This document shows, piece by piece, positions 55,574-64,000 of a DNA stretch of 64,000 nt. Position 1 is the stretch's first letter. Each line of letters starts with the position of its first letter. The notes beneath the pieces were generated by a model. It was not told the DNA's origin, made no database searches, and was given only the letters and a program-made list of their open reading frames with translations. Origin of the DNA: Gp6-AA40 sp036407095 (GTDB taxonomy: Bacteria > Acidobacteriota > Vicinamibacteria > Vicinamibacterales > UBA2999); the NCBI GenBank assembly GCA_036407095.1, contig DASWZV010000055.1, forward strand, positions 1 to 64,000. The letters are read 5' to 3'. A program made the translations under genes and the position numbers.

Positions 55574-57703
55574 ATGCGCAAGCAGATCGGTGTTCTTCTC
55601 GTTGTGGGCGGCATTGTGGCCGGCTCGGCGATGTGGAGCGCGGCACAACAGACGCCGCGCAACGCAACGCCTCAAATCAACATCGACCCTGATGACATCG
55701 CGGGTGTCGTGACCGGCACGCGCGGACCGGAAGCCGGCGTGTGGGTGATTGCCGAAACATCCGACACCCCGACCAGGCTTCGCAAGATCGTGGTGACCGA
55801 CGAGCAGGGTCGTTTCCTGCTTCCCGACCTCCCGACGAAAGCGACGTTCAGCATCTGGGTGCGCGGGTACGGGCTCGTCGATTCAATGCCGGTTCGCTCG
55901 GCGCCGGGGCGGAGACTCACGTTGACGGTCCGCGCTGCGTCCGATGCCCGCACCGCGGCGCGCGTGTATCCGGCCAGCTATTGGTACTCGCTCATCGACA
56001 TCCCCGCGGAGCGTGAGTTCCCCGGCACCGGCCCTTCCGGGAACGGGATCGCGCCGGAGATGCAGACCCAGCACCACTGGATCAATCAGATCAAAGCCAA
56101 CTGCAACGTATGCCATCAGATGGGTAATCAGGCCACGCGCGAGATCCCGAAAGCGCTCGGAACGTTCGCATCCGCAGTCGGCGCCTGGGACGCTCGTGTC
56201 CAGGCCGGGCAGGATGGACAAAGCATGACCGGCATGGTCACCGCGCTGGGTCGTCAGCGCGGGCTCGACATGTTCGCTCGCTGGACGGATCGCATTGCCG
56301 CTGGCGATGTCCCGGCGGCGGCGCCGCCGCGCCCGCAAGGGCGTGAGCGCAACGTCGTGCTCACGATGTGGGATTGGGGTGGGTGCGCGACGTTCGCACA
56401 TGACGAGCTCACGACCGACAAACGCAATCCAACTGCGAATGCGTTTGGTCCGATCTACGGCGTCGACTGGGGCAACGACGGATTCCTCATCGTCGACCCG
56501 CTCGAACACACCGCCGACGAGATCCGAATCCCGGTGCTCGATCCGAAAGTGCCGCCGGGCAAGCCACAGCAGATGCCAGTGCCATCACCGTACTGGGGCG
56601 ATCAGTTGTACTGGTATGACCCGGCGATCACCAATCACGCAGCGATGGACGGCAAAGGGCGCGTGTGGATGTCGTCGCGCTTCCGGGTGCCCGAGAATCA
56701 GCCGGCGTTCTGCGCCACTCACCCCTCGGCGGCACTCGCACCGCAGAAAAGCAGCTTCCGCCAGGTGCAGTACTTCGATCCCAAGACGCGGCAGTTCAAG
56801 CAGGTCAACATCTGCTTCGACACTCACCACGTGCAGTTTGACAAGAACGAAGTGCTGTACGGGAACGGCGTCTTCAGTGGTGCGATCGGATGGATCGATA
56901 CGAAGATACTCGACGCAACCGGCGACGAAGCCGCCGCACAGGGCTGGTGTCGCGGCTATCACGACATCAATCAAGACGGGAAGATCGATCCTTCCGTCGA
57001 TCGTCCGATCGCGGTCAGCGTCATCTACAGCGTCATTCCCCATCCAACGGACGGCAGCGTCTGGGGCGCGGCGCCAGGTCCGATGCCGGGCAAGATCATT
57101 CGCATCGATCCGAAGACATGCGTTGGCGAAGCCTATGAGCCGCCGTTCGACCCGGCAGCGGGCGTTGTCGGCTACACGCCGCGCGGCATCGACGTCGATT
57201 CGAACGGTGTGATCTGGACGGCGCTGGCGAGCAGCGGCCATCTCGCCAGCTTCGACCGCCGCAAGTGCAAGGGCCCGCTGCAAGGGCCGACGTCGACCGA
57301 CGGCCAGCACTGCCGCGAAGGGTGGACGCTCCATCCCGTGCCGGGACCGCGCTTCAGAGGTGTGCGCGGCGACGTCGCCGTCGATTTCCAGTACTACAAC
57401 TTCGTCGATCGCTACAACGTCTTCGGGCTGGGGCGCGACGTGCCGTTCGCCAACGGCACCAACTCCGACTCGCTGCTGGCCCTGCAACCGGATGGGACCT
57501 GGCTGGTCATGCGAGTGCCGTATCCACTGGGATTCTTCTCGCGCGGCATGGATGCTCGCATCGACGACCCGAACGCGGGATGGAAGGGGCGTGGGCTCTA
57601 CGCCGACTATGGCCCGAATGCGACATGGCACATCGAGGGTGGTCTGGGCACGCGCAGCGCCGTCGTCAAGTTCCAGATGCGGCCCGACCCGCTGGCGAAG
57701 TAG
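55574..57703 (+). CDS. Exported heme protein with carboxypeptidase-regulatory-like and beta-propeller-like domains
   Basis: 709 residues. The start after AGGAACC gives signal peptide MRKQIGVLLVVGGIVAGSAMWSAAQ. An N-terminal carboxypeptidase-regulatory-like domain (GVVTGTRGPEAGVWVIAETSDTPTRL) is followed by a heme site C-N-V-C-H at Cys177-His181. The rest has WDWGG, VLDPKVPPGKPQQ, GKIIRIDPKTCVGEAYEPP and GIDVDSNGVIWTALASSGHLASF, reminiscent of NHL or streptogramin-lyase-like propellers. Its family is common but unassigned in Acidobacteriota. It heads an operon with the DLSGxW/MBL module: the next start is 5 bp after its stop. Confidence 0.75.
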   Translation: MRKQIGVLLVVGGIVAGSAMWSAAQQTPRNATPQINIDPDDIAGVVTGTRGPEAGVWVIAETSDTPTRLRKIVVTDEQGRFLLPDLPTKATFSIWVRGYGLVDSMPVRSAPGRRLTLTVRAASDARTAARVYPASYWYSLIDIPAEREFPGTGPSGNGIAPEMQTQHHWINQIKANCNVCHQMGNQATREIPKALGTFASAVGAWDARVQAGQDGQSMTGMVTALGRQRGLDMFARWTDRIAAGDVPAAAPPRPQGRERNVVLTMWDWGGCATFAHDELTTDKRNPTANAFGPIYGVDWGNDGFLIVDPLEHTADEIRIPVLDPKVPPGKPQQMPVPSPYWGDQLYWYDPAITNHAAMDGKGRVWMSSRFRVPENQPAFCATHPSAALAPQKSSFRQVQYFDPKTRQFKQVNICFDTHHVQFDKNEVLYGNGVFSGAIGWIDTKILDATGDEAAAQGWCRGYHDINQDGKIDPSVDRPIAVSVIYSVIPHPTDGSVWGAAPGPMPGKIIRIDPKTCVGEAYEPPFDPAAGVVGYTPRGIDVDSNGVIWTALASSGHLASFDRRKCKGPLQGPTSTDGQHCREGWTLHPVPGPRFRGVRGDVAVDFQYYNFVDRYNVFGLGRDVPFANGTNSDSLLALQPDGTWLVMRVPYPLGFFSRGMDARIDDPNAGWKGRGLYADYGPNATWHIEGGLGTRSAVVKFQMRPDPLAK

Positions 57704-57708
57704 TGCCG

Positions 57709-58563
57709 ATGCGCACGCCTCGTGTTCGCCCCGTCGTGCTTGCCCTCACCGTGATCGCGGTGCTCGGCACCACGGTGTTCGGCCATGTTGATTTGTCCGG
57801 AGCGTGGGGACAGCGATTTCACGAAGACTTGCCCGAACGCGGGGCCGGGCCCGAAATCGGCGACTATCTCGGGCTTCCGATCAACGACGCCGCACGCCTG
57901 CGAGCCGATTCGTGGGACGCAGGGAAGTGGACGATGCTGGAGCGTCAATGTGAGCCGCATCCGGCCGACTACGCGCCGCGCGGCCCGGCGAGCCTCCGCA
58001 TCTCCAGCACTGTCGATCCGATCTCGCAGGATGTGATCTCCTGGGAGACGACGATGATGTGGATGCTGCCGCATCGGACGATCTACATGGATGGCCGCGC
58101 CCGCCCCTCTGAGTACGCGCAGCACACGTGGCAGGGATTCTCGACCGGTGAGTGGGAAGGCGACATGCTCAAGGTGACGACGACTCACCTCAAGGAGGGA
58201 TGGATCCGCCGCAATGGCGTGCCGCGCAGCGAGAAGGCCACGCTGATCGAATATTTCATCAGACACGGGGAGTACCTCACGCTCGTGACCATCGTGAAAG
58301 ATCCCGTGTACCTCACGGAGCCATTTGTCCGTACCTCCAATTGGGTCGCCGATGCCGGATTTCAGCTGAGTCCGTTCTCGTGCATTCCGACCGTGGAGAT
58401 TGAGCGCGCACGTGACGAGGTGCCGCACCATCTTCCTGGCGAAAACCCGTACCTCACTGAGTTCGCGGCAAAACACGGTCTGCCAACGGACGCCGCGCGT
58501 GGCGGCGCGCAAACGATGTACCCCGACTATCTCGATCGGCTACGCCGCGACGGGGTCAGGTGA
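57709..58563 (+). CDS. Exported DLSGxW-family protein (copy B2)
   Basis: 284 residues. It has a short signal peptide (MRTPRVRPVVLALTVIAVLGTTVFG). Hallmarks are HVDLSGAWGQRFHEDLPERGAG, MLPHRTIYMDGRARPSEYAQH, TWQGFSTGEWEGDMLKVTTTHLKEGWIRRNG and YFIRHGEYLTLVTIVKDPVYLTEP. It aligns throughout with the N-terminal half of the fusion protein at 5079-6956 (DLSGYW, RGFSTGEF, VVTDPVFLTEP). The stop overlaps the next ATG (TGATG). Function unknown. Confidence 0.8.
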   Translation: MRTPRVRPVVLALTVIAVLGTTVFGHVDLSGAWGQRFHEDLPERGAGPEIGDYLGLPINDAARLRADSWDAGKWTMLERQCEPHPADYAPRGPASLRISSTVDPISQDVISWETTMMWMLPHRTIYMDGRARPSEYAQHTWQGFSTGEWEGDMLKVTTTHLKEGWIRRNGVPRSEKATLIEYFIRHGEYLTLVTIVKDPVYLTEPFVRTSNWVADAGFQLSPFSCIPTVEIERARDEVPHHLPGENPYLTEFAAKHGLPTDAARGGAQTMYPDYLDRLRRDGVR

Positions 58564-59534
58564 TGAGACGTGTGACACGCGCGATCGCGGCTGTCAGCGG
58601 GCTGCTGTGGGCGGTTGTGGGAACGACCGCTGCTGAAGATGCCGGCGCCATTCAGGTGCTGCCTGTGCAGGGCAACGTCTTCGTCCTCGCAACCTCGAAT
58701 GGCAACACGACCGTGCAGATCGGATCGGAAGGTCCGTTGGTCGTCGATACGCAGCCGGCCGCGTTGAGCGAGAAAGTCATCGAGGCAATCGGGCGGCTGA
58801 GCCCACGGCCGATCCGGCACATCGTGTTGACGAGTGGCGGCGACCAGCAGGCCGGCGGTGCAGCGAAGTTGTCGAAAGCAGGCCGCTACGTTCGTGTGAT
58901 CGACACCATTGATCCGCGCGGAATCGACATTCGCGCCTCGATCATCGCGCACCTGAGTGTGCTGAACCGGATGAGCGCGGCGAACGTGCCCTCGGAATCG
59001 TGGCCTACAGACACGTACTTCAGCCCCGAGTGGTCGATCTTCTCCAACGGCGAGGCCGTGCAACTCGTCCACATCGATGCGGCGCACAGTGACGGCGACA
59101 CCATCGTCTTCTTCCGGCGTTCCGATGTCGTCAGCACAGGCGCGATCTTCGACGCCGGCGGATACCCCCGCTTCGATCCGGCGCAAGGCGGGAGCATCGC
59201 CGGTGTCATCGAAGGTCTGAACCGCGTGCTCGATATCACCGTGCCCGGTGAGAACCAGGAAGGCGGCACGGTTGTCATTCCCGGACGCGGGCGACTGAGC
59301 GACGAAACAGACGTCGCGAACTACCGCGATATGGTGACGATCGTCCGCGATCGAGTGCGTGCGATGGTCGTCAAGGGGTTCTCTCTCCAGCAAGTGCAAC
59401 AGGCGAAGCCGACCTTCGACTACGACGGTCTCTTCGACACACGGAACGGCTGGACGCACGAGATGTTCGTCGAGGCGATCTATCGCGACCTGACGAGATC
59501 CACAGACCGCAATTCGAGTGAGCCGAAACGATGA
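58563..59534 (+). CDS. Exported MBL-fold protein without zinc ligands (copy C2)
   Basis: 323 residues. It has the MBL pattern (VLPVQGNVFVLATSNGNTTVQIGSEGPLVVDTQPA, IRHIVLTSGG) and aligns to the C-terminal part of the fusion at 5079-6956, for example MFVEAIYRDL with MFVEAVYTSL and YRDMVTIVRDRV with YRDMVVIVRDRI. The zinc motif is gone: where T-H-x-H-x-D-H is expected, T-S-G-G-D-Q-Q stands at 90-96. It may be a binding or structural domain. It is coupled to both neighbours (TGATG and ATGA overlaps). Confidence 0.78.
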   Translation: MRRVTRAIAAVSGLLWAVVGTTAAEDAGAIQVLPVQGNVFVLATSNGNTTVQIGSEGPLVVDTQPAALSEKVIEAIGRLSPRPIRHIVLTSGGDQQAGGAAKLSKAGRYVRVIDTIDPRGIDIRASIIAHLSVLNRMSAANVPSESWPTDTYFSPEWSIFSNGEAVQLVHIDAAHSDGDTIVFFRRSDVVSTGAIFDAGGYPRFDPAQGGSIAGVIEGLNRVLDITVPGENQEGGTVVIPGRGRLSDETDVANYRDMVTIVRDRVRAMVVKGFSLQQVQQAKPTFDYDGLFDTRNGWTHEMFVEAIYRDLTRSTDRNSSEPKR

Positions 59535-60334
59535 GTCGTCCGGGCTTTCTTGCGTCTGCCGCTGCCGTGATGCTGGTGTGCGTTGCTGGCTCGGTCGCCG
59601 TGCGCGCTCAAGGGCGGGGCGCTCCGGCGCCCACCCCACGCCAGGGCGCCTTGCTCGATCTCACCGGGCAATGGGTGTCGGTGATTACCGAGGACTGGCG
59701 GTGGAGGATGGTGACGGCCCCGAAGGGAGACACCGCCAGCGTTCCGCTCAATCCAGCCGGTCGAAAGGTCGCGGAGGCGTGGAACCTCGACGCCGATCGC
59801 AAACGAGGCGAGCTGTGCAAGGCGTTCGGTCCTCCGGGACTGATCCGCCAGCCAGGGCGTGTGCGGATTCGATGGGAAGGTGACGCGACGCTGCTGCTCG
59901 ATTTCGATGCGGGTACGCAGACGCGCCGGCTGAATTTCGGAAGCGCACGCACACCCATCGCACCCACACTTCAGGGCCAGTCGGCGGCGCGATGGTTCCG
60001 GCAACCCCAGAACCGGGGCATCTTCGGCCGCGGAAGTGCAACGAGCGGTGGATCGCTCGAAGTGGTCACGACCAAACTCGCGCCCGGCTACCTGCGTTCC
60101 AACGGTGTGCCCTACAGCGGGCGCACTGTCGTGAAGGAATTCTTCGACAGCTTCACGTTGCCGGAAGACGGCACGTGGCTCATTGTGACCACGGTGGTTC
60201 AGGACCCTGAGTACCTGACGCAGGAGTTCGTGATCAGCTCGCAATTCAAGAAGGAGACGGACCTGTCGAAGTGGAATCCGCGTCCCTGCGACATTCCGGC
60301 GCCGGTCGTTCCAGCGCGCGCGAGCGTGCGTTGA
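59531..60334 (+). CDS. Exported DLSGxW-family protein (copy A2)
   Basis: 267 residues, signal peptide, then QGRGAPAPTPRQGALLDLTGQWVSVITEDW. The body matches 6965-7738 segment for segment (CKAFGPPG/CKAYGAAG, DAGTQTRRLNF/DAGTQTRMFYF, GGSLEVVTTKLAPGYLRSNGVP/GGSLKVVTTRMKPGYLRKNGVP). Its ATG overlaps the MBL stop (ATGA), making a tight B-C-A order. The stop overlaps a TTG that may start the next gene. Confidence 0.8.
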   Translation: MSRPGFLASAAAVMLVCVAGSVAVRAQGRGAPAPTPRQGALLDLTGQWVSVITEDWRWRMVTAPKGDTASVPLNPAGRKVAEAWNLDADRKRGELCKAFGPPGLIRQPGRVRIRWEGDATLLLDFDAGTQTRRLNFGSARTPIAPTLQGQSAARWFRQPQNRGIFGRGSATSGGSLEVVTTKLAPGYLRSNGVPYSGRTVVKEFFDSFTLPEDGTWLIVTTVVQDPEYLTQEFVISSQFKKETDLSKWNPRPCDIPAPVVPARASVR

Positions 60335-61176
60335 GCACCGCCCGATGGTCGAGAACGCATGCCGTGCTGCTGATCGCCGTCGTCGTGTGCGCGTCCGCGT
60401 CCATCGATGCGCAGTGGGTGAAGCACCGCACGTCGGGCATTCCGCGCACGCCCAATGGCAATCCCAATCTGTCGGCGGCGACGCCGAGGACACCCGACGG
60501 CAAACCTGACCTCTCCGGTATGTGGATCACCGCACCCGCCAACGCGCTGCCGTGCGGACGTGGTCTGGTGGAATGCGGCATCGAGCTGCCGATGTCACGC
60601 GAGGGTGGCTACATGGGCGCAAGCATTCCGGGCGGACTTCCGTATCAGTCGTGGGCGGCGGAGCTCGTGAAGAAGAACGTGGCCGCGAGCTCGAAGGACG
60701 ACCCGCATGGCGTGTGCCTGCCCGACACGTTCTTGCGCGCGTACGGCCTGCCGCACATCGTCAAGTTCGTCCAGACTCCTCAGCTCCTCATCGCGCTCGA
60801 GGAGTACAACGCGGACTACCGGCAGATCTTCCTCGACGGCCGCCCGCTGCCCGAGGACCCGACGCCGTCATGGAACGGGTACTCCGTCGGCCGCTGGGAC
60901 GGCGACGCGCTCGTCGTCGACTCGATCGGTTTTCGTGACGACCTGTGGCTCGACGTTCGCGGCAGCCCGCTGACGAGCGCCGGCAAGGTTCGCGAGCGGA
61001 TCACCAGGCCGGATTTCGGTCATCTGAATATCGAGGTGACCGTCGACGACCCCAAGGCGTACACGCGGCCGTGGACTGTTCGGCTTCAGCAGCAGATCAT
61101 CGCGGACACAGAGATCATCGACGAGATCTGCCTCGAGAACGAGAAGTTCATGCGGCGCCTGCGTGGAATACGCTGA
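60331..61176 (+). CDS. Exported DLSGxW-family protein (copy D2)
   Basis: 281 residues if the TTG at 60331 (overlapping the previous stop, TTGA) is used; a GTG at 60271 with AAGGAG upstream would add 20 residues and weaken the signal peptide. The TTG start gives STARWSRTHAVLLIAVVVCASASIDAQ, a clean signal. The body has NGNPNLSAATPRTPDGKPDLSGMWIT, VCLPDTFLRAYGLPHIVKF, NGYSVGRWDGDALVVDSIGFRDD and FGHLNIEVTVDDPKAYTRPW, matching the protein at 19658-20545. It is the last gene of a seven-member run starting at 55574. Confidence 0.68.
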   Translation: MSTARWSRTHAVLLIAVVVCASASIDAQWVKHRTSGIPRTPNGNPNLSAATPRTPDGKPDLSGMWITAPANALPCGRGLVECGIELPMSREGGYMGASIPGGLPYQSWAAELVKKNVAASSKDDPHGVCLPDTFLRAYGLPHIVKFVQTPQLLIALEEYNADYRQIFLDGRPLPEDPTPSWNGYSVGRWDGDALVVDSIGFRDDLWLDVRGSPLTSAGKVRERITRPDFGHLNIEVTVDDPKAYTRPWTVRLQQQIIADTEIIDEICLENEKFMRRLRGIR

Positions 61177-61254
61177 TCGACATCGCCGAACGATCCGTCC
61201 GTGGCCGCATGTGCCGGCGGTTGCGCCGACGATACGTAAGCTCGGGCCTACTCA

Positions 61255-62880
61255 ATGCGACACACTCTCTCATTTGTCTCTGTCGTGCTTCTGGCGTCCG
61301 TGTTGCCAGTCAGCATGCGTGGCCGGTCCTTGGTTGATCCGATGCCCCCGGGACCCGAGGCGTGCACCGCACTCGGTGCAGCGAGGTTCGCGACCGTCGC
61401 GACCTTGAACGTGACGTACGATGGAGGGTCGGCCGCCCAGCCGCCGCATTGCATCGTGCGCGGATCCGCGGCGCCGCGAACGGGTACTGACGGCAAACCG
61501 TACGAGACGCGTTTCGAGCTGCGACTGCCGACGACGTGGAGTGCCCGGTTCCTGTATCAAGGCGGTGGTGGGAACGATGGCACAGTCGCCCCGGCAGTGG
61601 GACGCAACACGGGGTCGTTTCCAGAGACCGGCTTGCAGCGCGGCTTCGCGGTCGTGACCACCGATGCGGGCCATCAGGGTCCAACTCCCGAGTTCGGTCT
61701 CGATCCGACCGCGCGCATCGATCATGCCTACGCCGCGCACGAGCGCACAGCGACGATCGCGTTCTCGATCGTCGCTCGGTATTACGGCCGTCCGCCCGAT
61801 CGCAAGTACTTCGTCGGCTGCTCGGGCGGAGGCCGGCAGGGGATGATGTTTGCGCAGCGATACCCGACGTTCTTCGACGGCATTGCGATCTGCGCCCCGG
61901 CGATGAGCGTGTCGAGCGGCGCGACGATTGCCGCGGCGTGGGATACACAGACCTATCTCTCCATTGCTCCTCCGAACGCGGAAGGTCAGCGCATCCTGAG
62001 TCAGGCCTTCAGCGATGCCGATCTCTCGCTCGTGTCACGCGGCATCACCAGCGCGTGCGACGCTGCCGACGGGGCCATGGATGGAATGGTGCTGCGTCCG
62101 GAGGCATGCCGTTTCGATCCGAAGCGCCTGCAGTGCGCCGCGGCGAAAAATGCCCGATGCCTGACGGCCGCGCAGGTGACCGCGCTCGAACGGACCTTCG
62201 GTGGTCCGCGTGACTCGTCCGGACGCGCCCTCTACGTCGGACAAGCGTGGGATCCCGGAATCGCCGCGCCTGGGTGGCGGCAGTGGAAGCTGGGCTCGTC
62301 TCAGACCGCCACTCCGAACGCTGCGAATACCACGCTGATGGCCGGCGCGCTCGCACATGAATTCTTCACGCCGGCCGATCCGGCATTTACGATCACGCAG
62401 TTCAACTTCGATCGCGATCCGGCGCGAATGGACGGCTTCTCATCGGTCTTTGACACCTACCGCGATGCCACGCTGGCCGACTTTCGGAAGCGCGGCGGCA
62501 AGCTGCTGATCTTTCATGGGACGGCCGATCCGATCTTCTCAGCGCTCGAGTCAATCGACTACTACCAACGGTTGACGCGCAACAACGGCGGACCTGAGGC
62601 GACGAGCACGTGGGCGAGGTTGTTCCTCGTCCCAGGGATGAATCACTGCGCGGGCGGACCGGCGACCGACAGCTTCGATGGATTGGGTGCCATTGTCGAT
62701 TGGGTCGAGAAAGGCGCCGCGCCGTCGCGCATCGAGGCATCGGCACGTCCAGGGACGATGTACTTTCCTGAACGGACGCGTCCCCTCTGTGCGTATCCGT
62801 CGTACGCCCGGTACACCGGCGTCGGAAGCCTGGAAAACAGCGCGAACTTCGTTTGCGCATCCACCGCAAATGCGCGCTGA
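61255..62880 (+). CDS. Exported tannase/feruloyl-esterase family protein
   Basis: 541 residues with a signal peptide (MRHTLSFVSVVLLASVLPVSMRG). The catalytic serine is Ser190 in FVGCSGGGRQG; the Asp/Glu and His lie in GTADPIFSALESIDYY and PGMNHCAGGPATDSFD. The Cys191-type neighbours and the FLYQGGGGNDG, GFAVVTTDAGHQG text match the tannase family. It cleaves gallate or ferulate esters, releasing phenolic acids from plant material. It starts 78 bp after the previous gene and is followed by a LysR gene. Confidence 0.93.
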   Translation: MRHTLSFVSVVLLASVLPVSMRGRSLVDPMPPGPEACTALGAARFATVATLNVTYDGGSAAQPPHCIVRGSAAPRTGTDGKPYETRFELRLPTTWSARFLYQGGGGNDGTVAPAVGRNTGSFPETGLQRGFAVVTTDAGHQGPTPEFGLDPTARIDHAYAAHERTATIAFSIVARYYGRPPDRKYFVGCSGGGRQGMMFAQRYPTFFDGIAICAPAMSVSSGATIAAAWDTQTYLSIAPPNAEGQRILSQAFSDADLSLVSRGITSACDAADGAMDGMVLRPEACRFDPKRLQCAAAKNARCLTAAQVTALERTFGGPRDSSGRALYVGQAWDPGIAAPGWRQWKLGSSQTATPNAANTTLMAGALAHEFFTPADPAFTITQFNFDRDPARMDGFSSVFDTYRDATLADFRKRGGKLLIFHGTADPIFSALESIDYYQRLTRNNGGPEATSTWARLFLVPGMNHCAGGPATDSFDGLGAIVDWVEKGAAPSRIEASARPGTMYFPERTRPLCAYPSYARYTGVGSLENSANFVCASTANAR

Positions 62881-62893
62881 GACCTACCACTCA

Positions 62894-62912
62894 TAAGACG
62901 TATTACGACTTA
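62894..62912. promoter_or_regulatory. Candidate LysR operator (TAAGACGTATTACGACTTA)
   Basis: A 19-bp near-palindrome with eight of nine base pairs symmetric, 51 bp ahead of the LysR start at 62964. It contains the T-N11-A type spacing expected of LysR sites and may be an autoregulatory operator. Confidence 0.5.
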
Positions 62913-62963
62913 CCCGAGCGCGCACGGGTTGCGATTCGATGACGACCCGTCTAGCCTGTGGAC

Positions 62964-63893
62964 GTGGAACTGCGGCACCTGCGCTACTTCGTGGCGGTGG
63001 CGGACGAACTCAACTTCACGCGCGCCGCGATTCGTCTGCACACTTCGCAGCCGTCGCTCAGTCAGCAGATCCGGCAGCTCGAAGCGGAGGTCGGCGTCGC
63101 GCTTCTGAATCGCAGCCGCCATCACGTCGCGCTGACCGACGCCGGTCGCGTCTTTCTACGCGAGACGAAAGACATCCTCGGTCGCATCGAGCACGCGGGG
63201 CGGTTGGCGAAACAGGCGTCCAGCGGGCGCGCCGGCGATCTGTCGGTCGGCACCTTTCCTGCGGCAGATGTCCGCATCGTCCCCGCGCTGCGGCCGCTGG
63301 TCGCGACGCGCCTGCCAAACGTCCATCTGATCCTGCACAGCAAGTACGCCGTCGAACCGGTGACCGGCCTGCGGACAGGCGCGCTCGATGTCGCCTTCAT
63401 GCGGGGGCCGCTCGATGTCGATGGGCTCGAAGTGATCGAACTGGTGTACGAGTCGATCGTCGTGGTGCTGCCCGCGCATCATCCACTGACGCGTCGAACG
63501 CGCATCCCGATCGACCTGCTGCACGATCTCCCGTGCATCACGATGGAGCGCACGCTCGCGCCTGCGCTGCACGATGCGATTGCGGCGCTCTATCGGCAGG
63601 CACACATTCGTATGCAAGCCGTATCGAGCGCCGACAACGTGCTCGGCCATCTGCAACTGGTCAAAGAAGGCCTCGGATTCGCGTTGCTGCCCGATTCGGT
63701 CGGCGCGTTGCTGCCGCCGGGCGTCGTGGTCAAGCCGCTCGCGAGCGACCCGGCCCCGACGGTATCGATCGTCGTGGCGTGGAAGCGGGGCAACGTGTCA
63801 CCACTCGTGCGCGCGCTTGTCGACCTGGTTCGTCAGGTCGCCTCGCGGCCGAAAGACGTCCGGCGTCTCACCAGGCGACCGAGAAAGTCTTAG
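62964..63893 (+). CDS. LysR-family regulator, BenM/CatM-like
   Basis: 309 residues from a GTG at 62964, giving (M)ELRHLRYFVAVADELNFTRAAIRLHTSQPSLSQQIRQLE, which is the usual opening of the BenM/CatM/TsaR type; a GTG at 62958 adds two residues. The wHTH covers about 1-60. The effector domain runs to the end. Members often sense aromatic acids, which fits its place after the tannase-like gene and before a CoA-transferase gene. Whether it regulates either is inferred. Confidence 0.9.
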   Translation: MELRHLRYFVAVADELNFTRAAIRLHTSQPSLSQQIRQLEAEVGVALLNRSRHHVALTDAGRVFLRETKDILGRIEHAGRLAKQASSGRAGDLSVGTFPAADVRIVPALRPLVATRLPNVHLILHSKYAVEPVTGLRTGALDVAFMRGPLDVDGLEVIELVYESIVVVLPAHHPLTRRTRIPIDLLHDLPCITMERTLAPALHDAIAALYRQAHIRMQAVSSADNVLGHLQLVKEGLGFALLPDSVGALLPPGVVVKPLASDPAPTVSIVVAWKRGNVSPLVRALVDLVRQVASRPKDVRRLTRRPRKS

Positions 63894-63931
63894 CCGTTCC
63901 CCGCGTGCGCCGCTAGACTCCCACCGACACG

Positions 63932-64000
63932 ATGTCCATTGATACGCCGCCCGTGCCCACGGCGCCGCTCGCGGGCCTCACCGTGCTCGACCTCACGTGG
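63932..64000 (+). CDS. Class III (CaiB/BaiF) CoA-transferase, 5' fragment
   Basis: Only 23 codons are in the window: MSIDTPPVPTAPLAGLTVLDLTW. The LAGLTVLDLTW opening is the standard start of family III CoA-transferases (formyl-CoA/carnitine/succinyl-CoA-benzylsuccinate type), and the frame is open to the edge. It lies 38 bp after the LysR gene. The true substrate cannot be inferred from the fragment. Confidence 0.65.
   Translation, partial: MSIDTPPVPTAPLAGLTVLDLTW

Overview
The window is GC-rich, densely coded bacterial DNA in which almost every gene carries a signal peptide. The mix points to a soil or plant-litter Acidobacteriota, most likely class Vicinamibacteria: three Oar-type TonB receptors with an N-terminal carboxypeptidase-regulatory-like domain, two PQQ dehydrogenases, several metallo-beta-lactamase-fold (MBL) proteins, many exported cytochromes and cupins, and no SusD homologue. 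That assignment is inference from gene content. I see no rRNA, tRNA, CRISPR array, IS element or phage gene.

Layout. 1-5.1 kb: divergent exported esterases, then a copper amine oxidase with a NodD-type LysR regulator. 5.1-7.7 kb (minus): a two-gene module of the DLSGxW family in which one protein is fused to a degenerate MBL domain. 7.9-10.9 kb: a frameshifted amidohydrolase coupled to a tetraheme cytochrome. 10.9-12.9 kb (minus): a MetE-like barrel protein and an MBL hydrolase. 13.0-17.7 kb: a TonB receptor and a heme plus type-2-copper protein. 17.9-21.2 kb: an MBL protein, a DLSGxW protein and a PEBP protein. 21.2-27.3 kb (minus): an enolase-superfamily enzyme, a cytochrome-fused PQQ dehydrogenase, an HpaI-type aldolase and an MBL protein. 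27.4-30.3 kb: an MBL protein and a lactate permease.

30.3-40.9 kb is a pentose locus: a sugar ABC transporter (ATPase and permease on minus, binding lipoprotein on plus), a GalT-like uridylyltransferase, an inositol-monophosphatase-like protein, a GHMP kinase with the plant L-arabinokinase signature, a GH51 arabinofuranosidase, an aldose epimerase and a 2-keto-3-deoxyarabinonate-dehydratase-like protein. Together they suggest release, import and intracellular conversion of arabinose from plant hemicellulose. 40.9-46.7 kb adds a second PQQ dehydrogenase, a bicupin, a small Tat-signal protein, an IclR regulator and a GH10 xylanase. 46.8-55.4 kb holds two more TonB receptors around two cupin proteins. 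55.6-61.2 kb holds a heme/beta-propeller protein and a second, unfused copy of the DLSGxW/MBL module. The end holds a tannase/feruloyl-esterase, a LysR regulator and the first 23 codons of a class III CoA-transferase.

Two patterns tie the window together. A 17-bp near-palindrome (consensus GTTGCAYWATRCGCAMY) lies in five divergent promoter regions, one of them between the IclR gene and the xylanase gene, suggesting a local IclR regulon for polysaccharide and aromatic use. The DLSGxW family appears six times, with the same partners fused in one place and split in another. No intergenic stretch exceeds about 210 bp.
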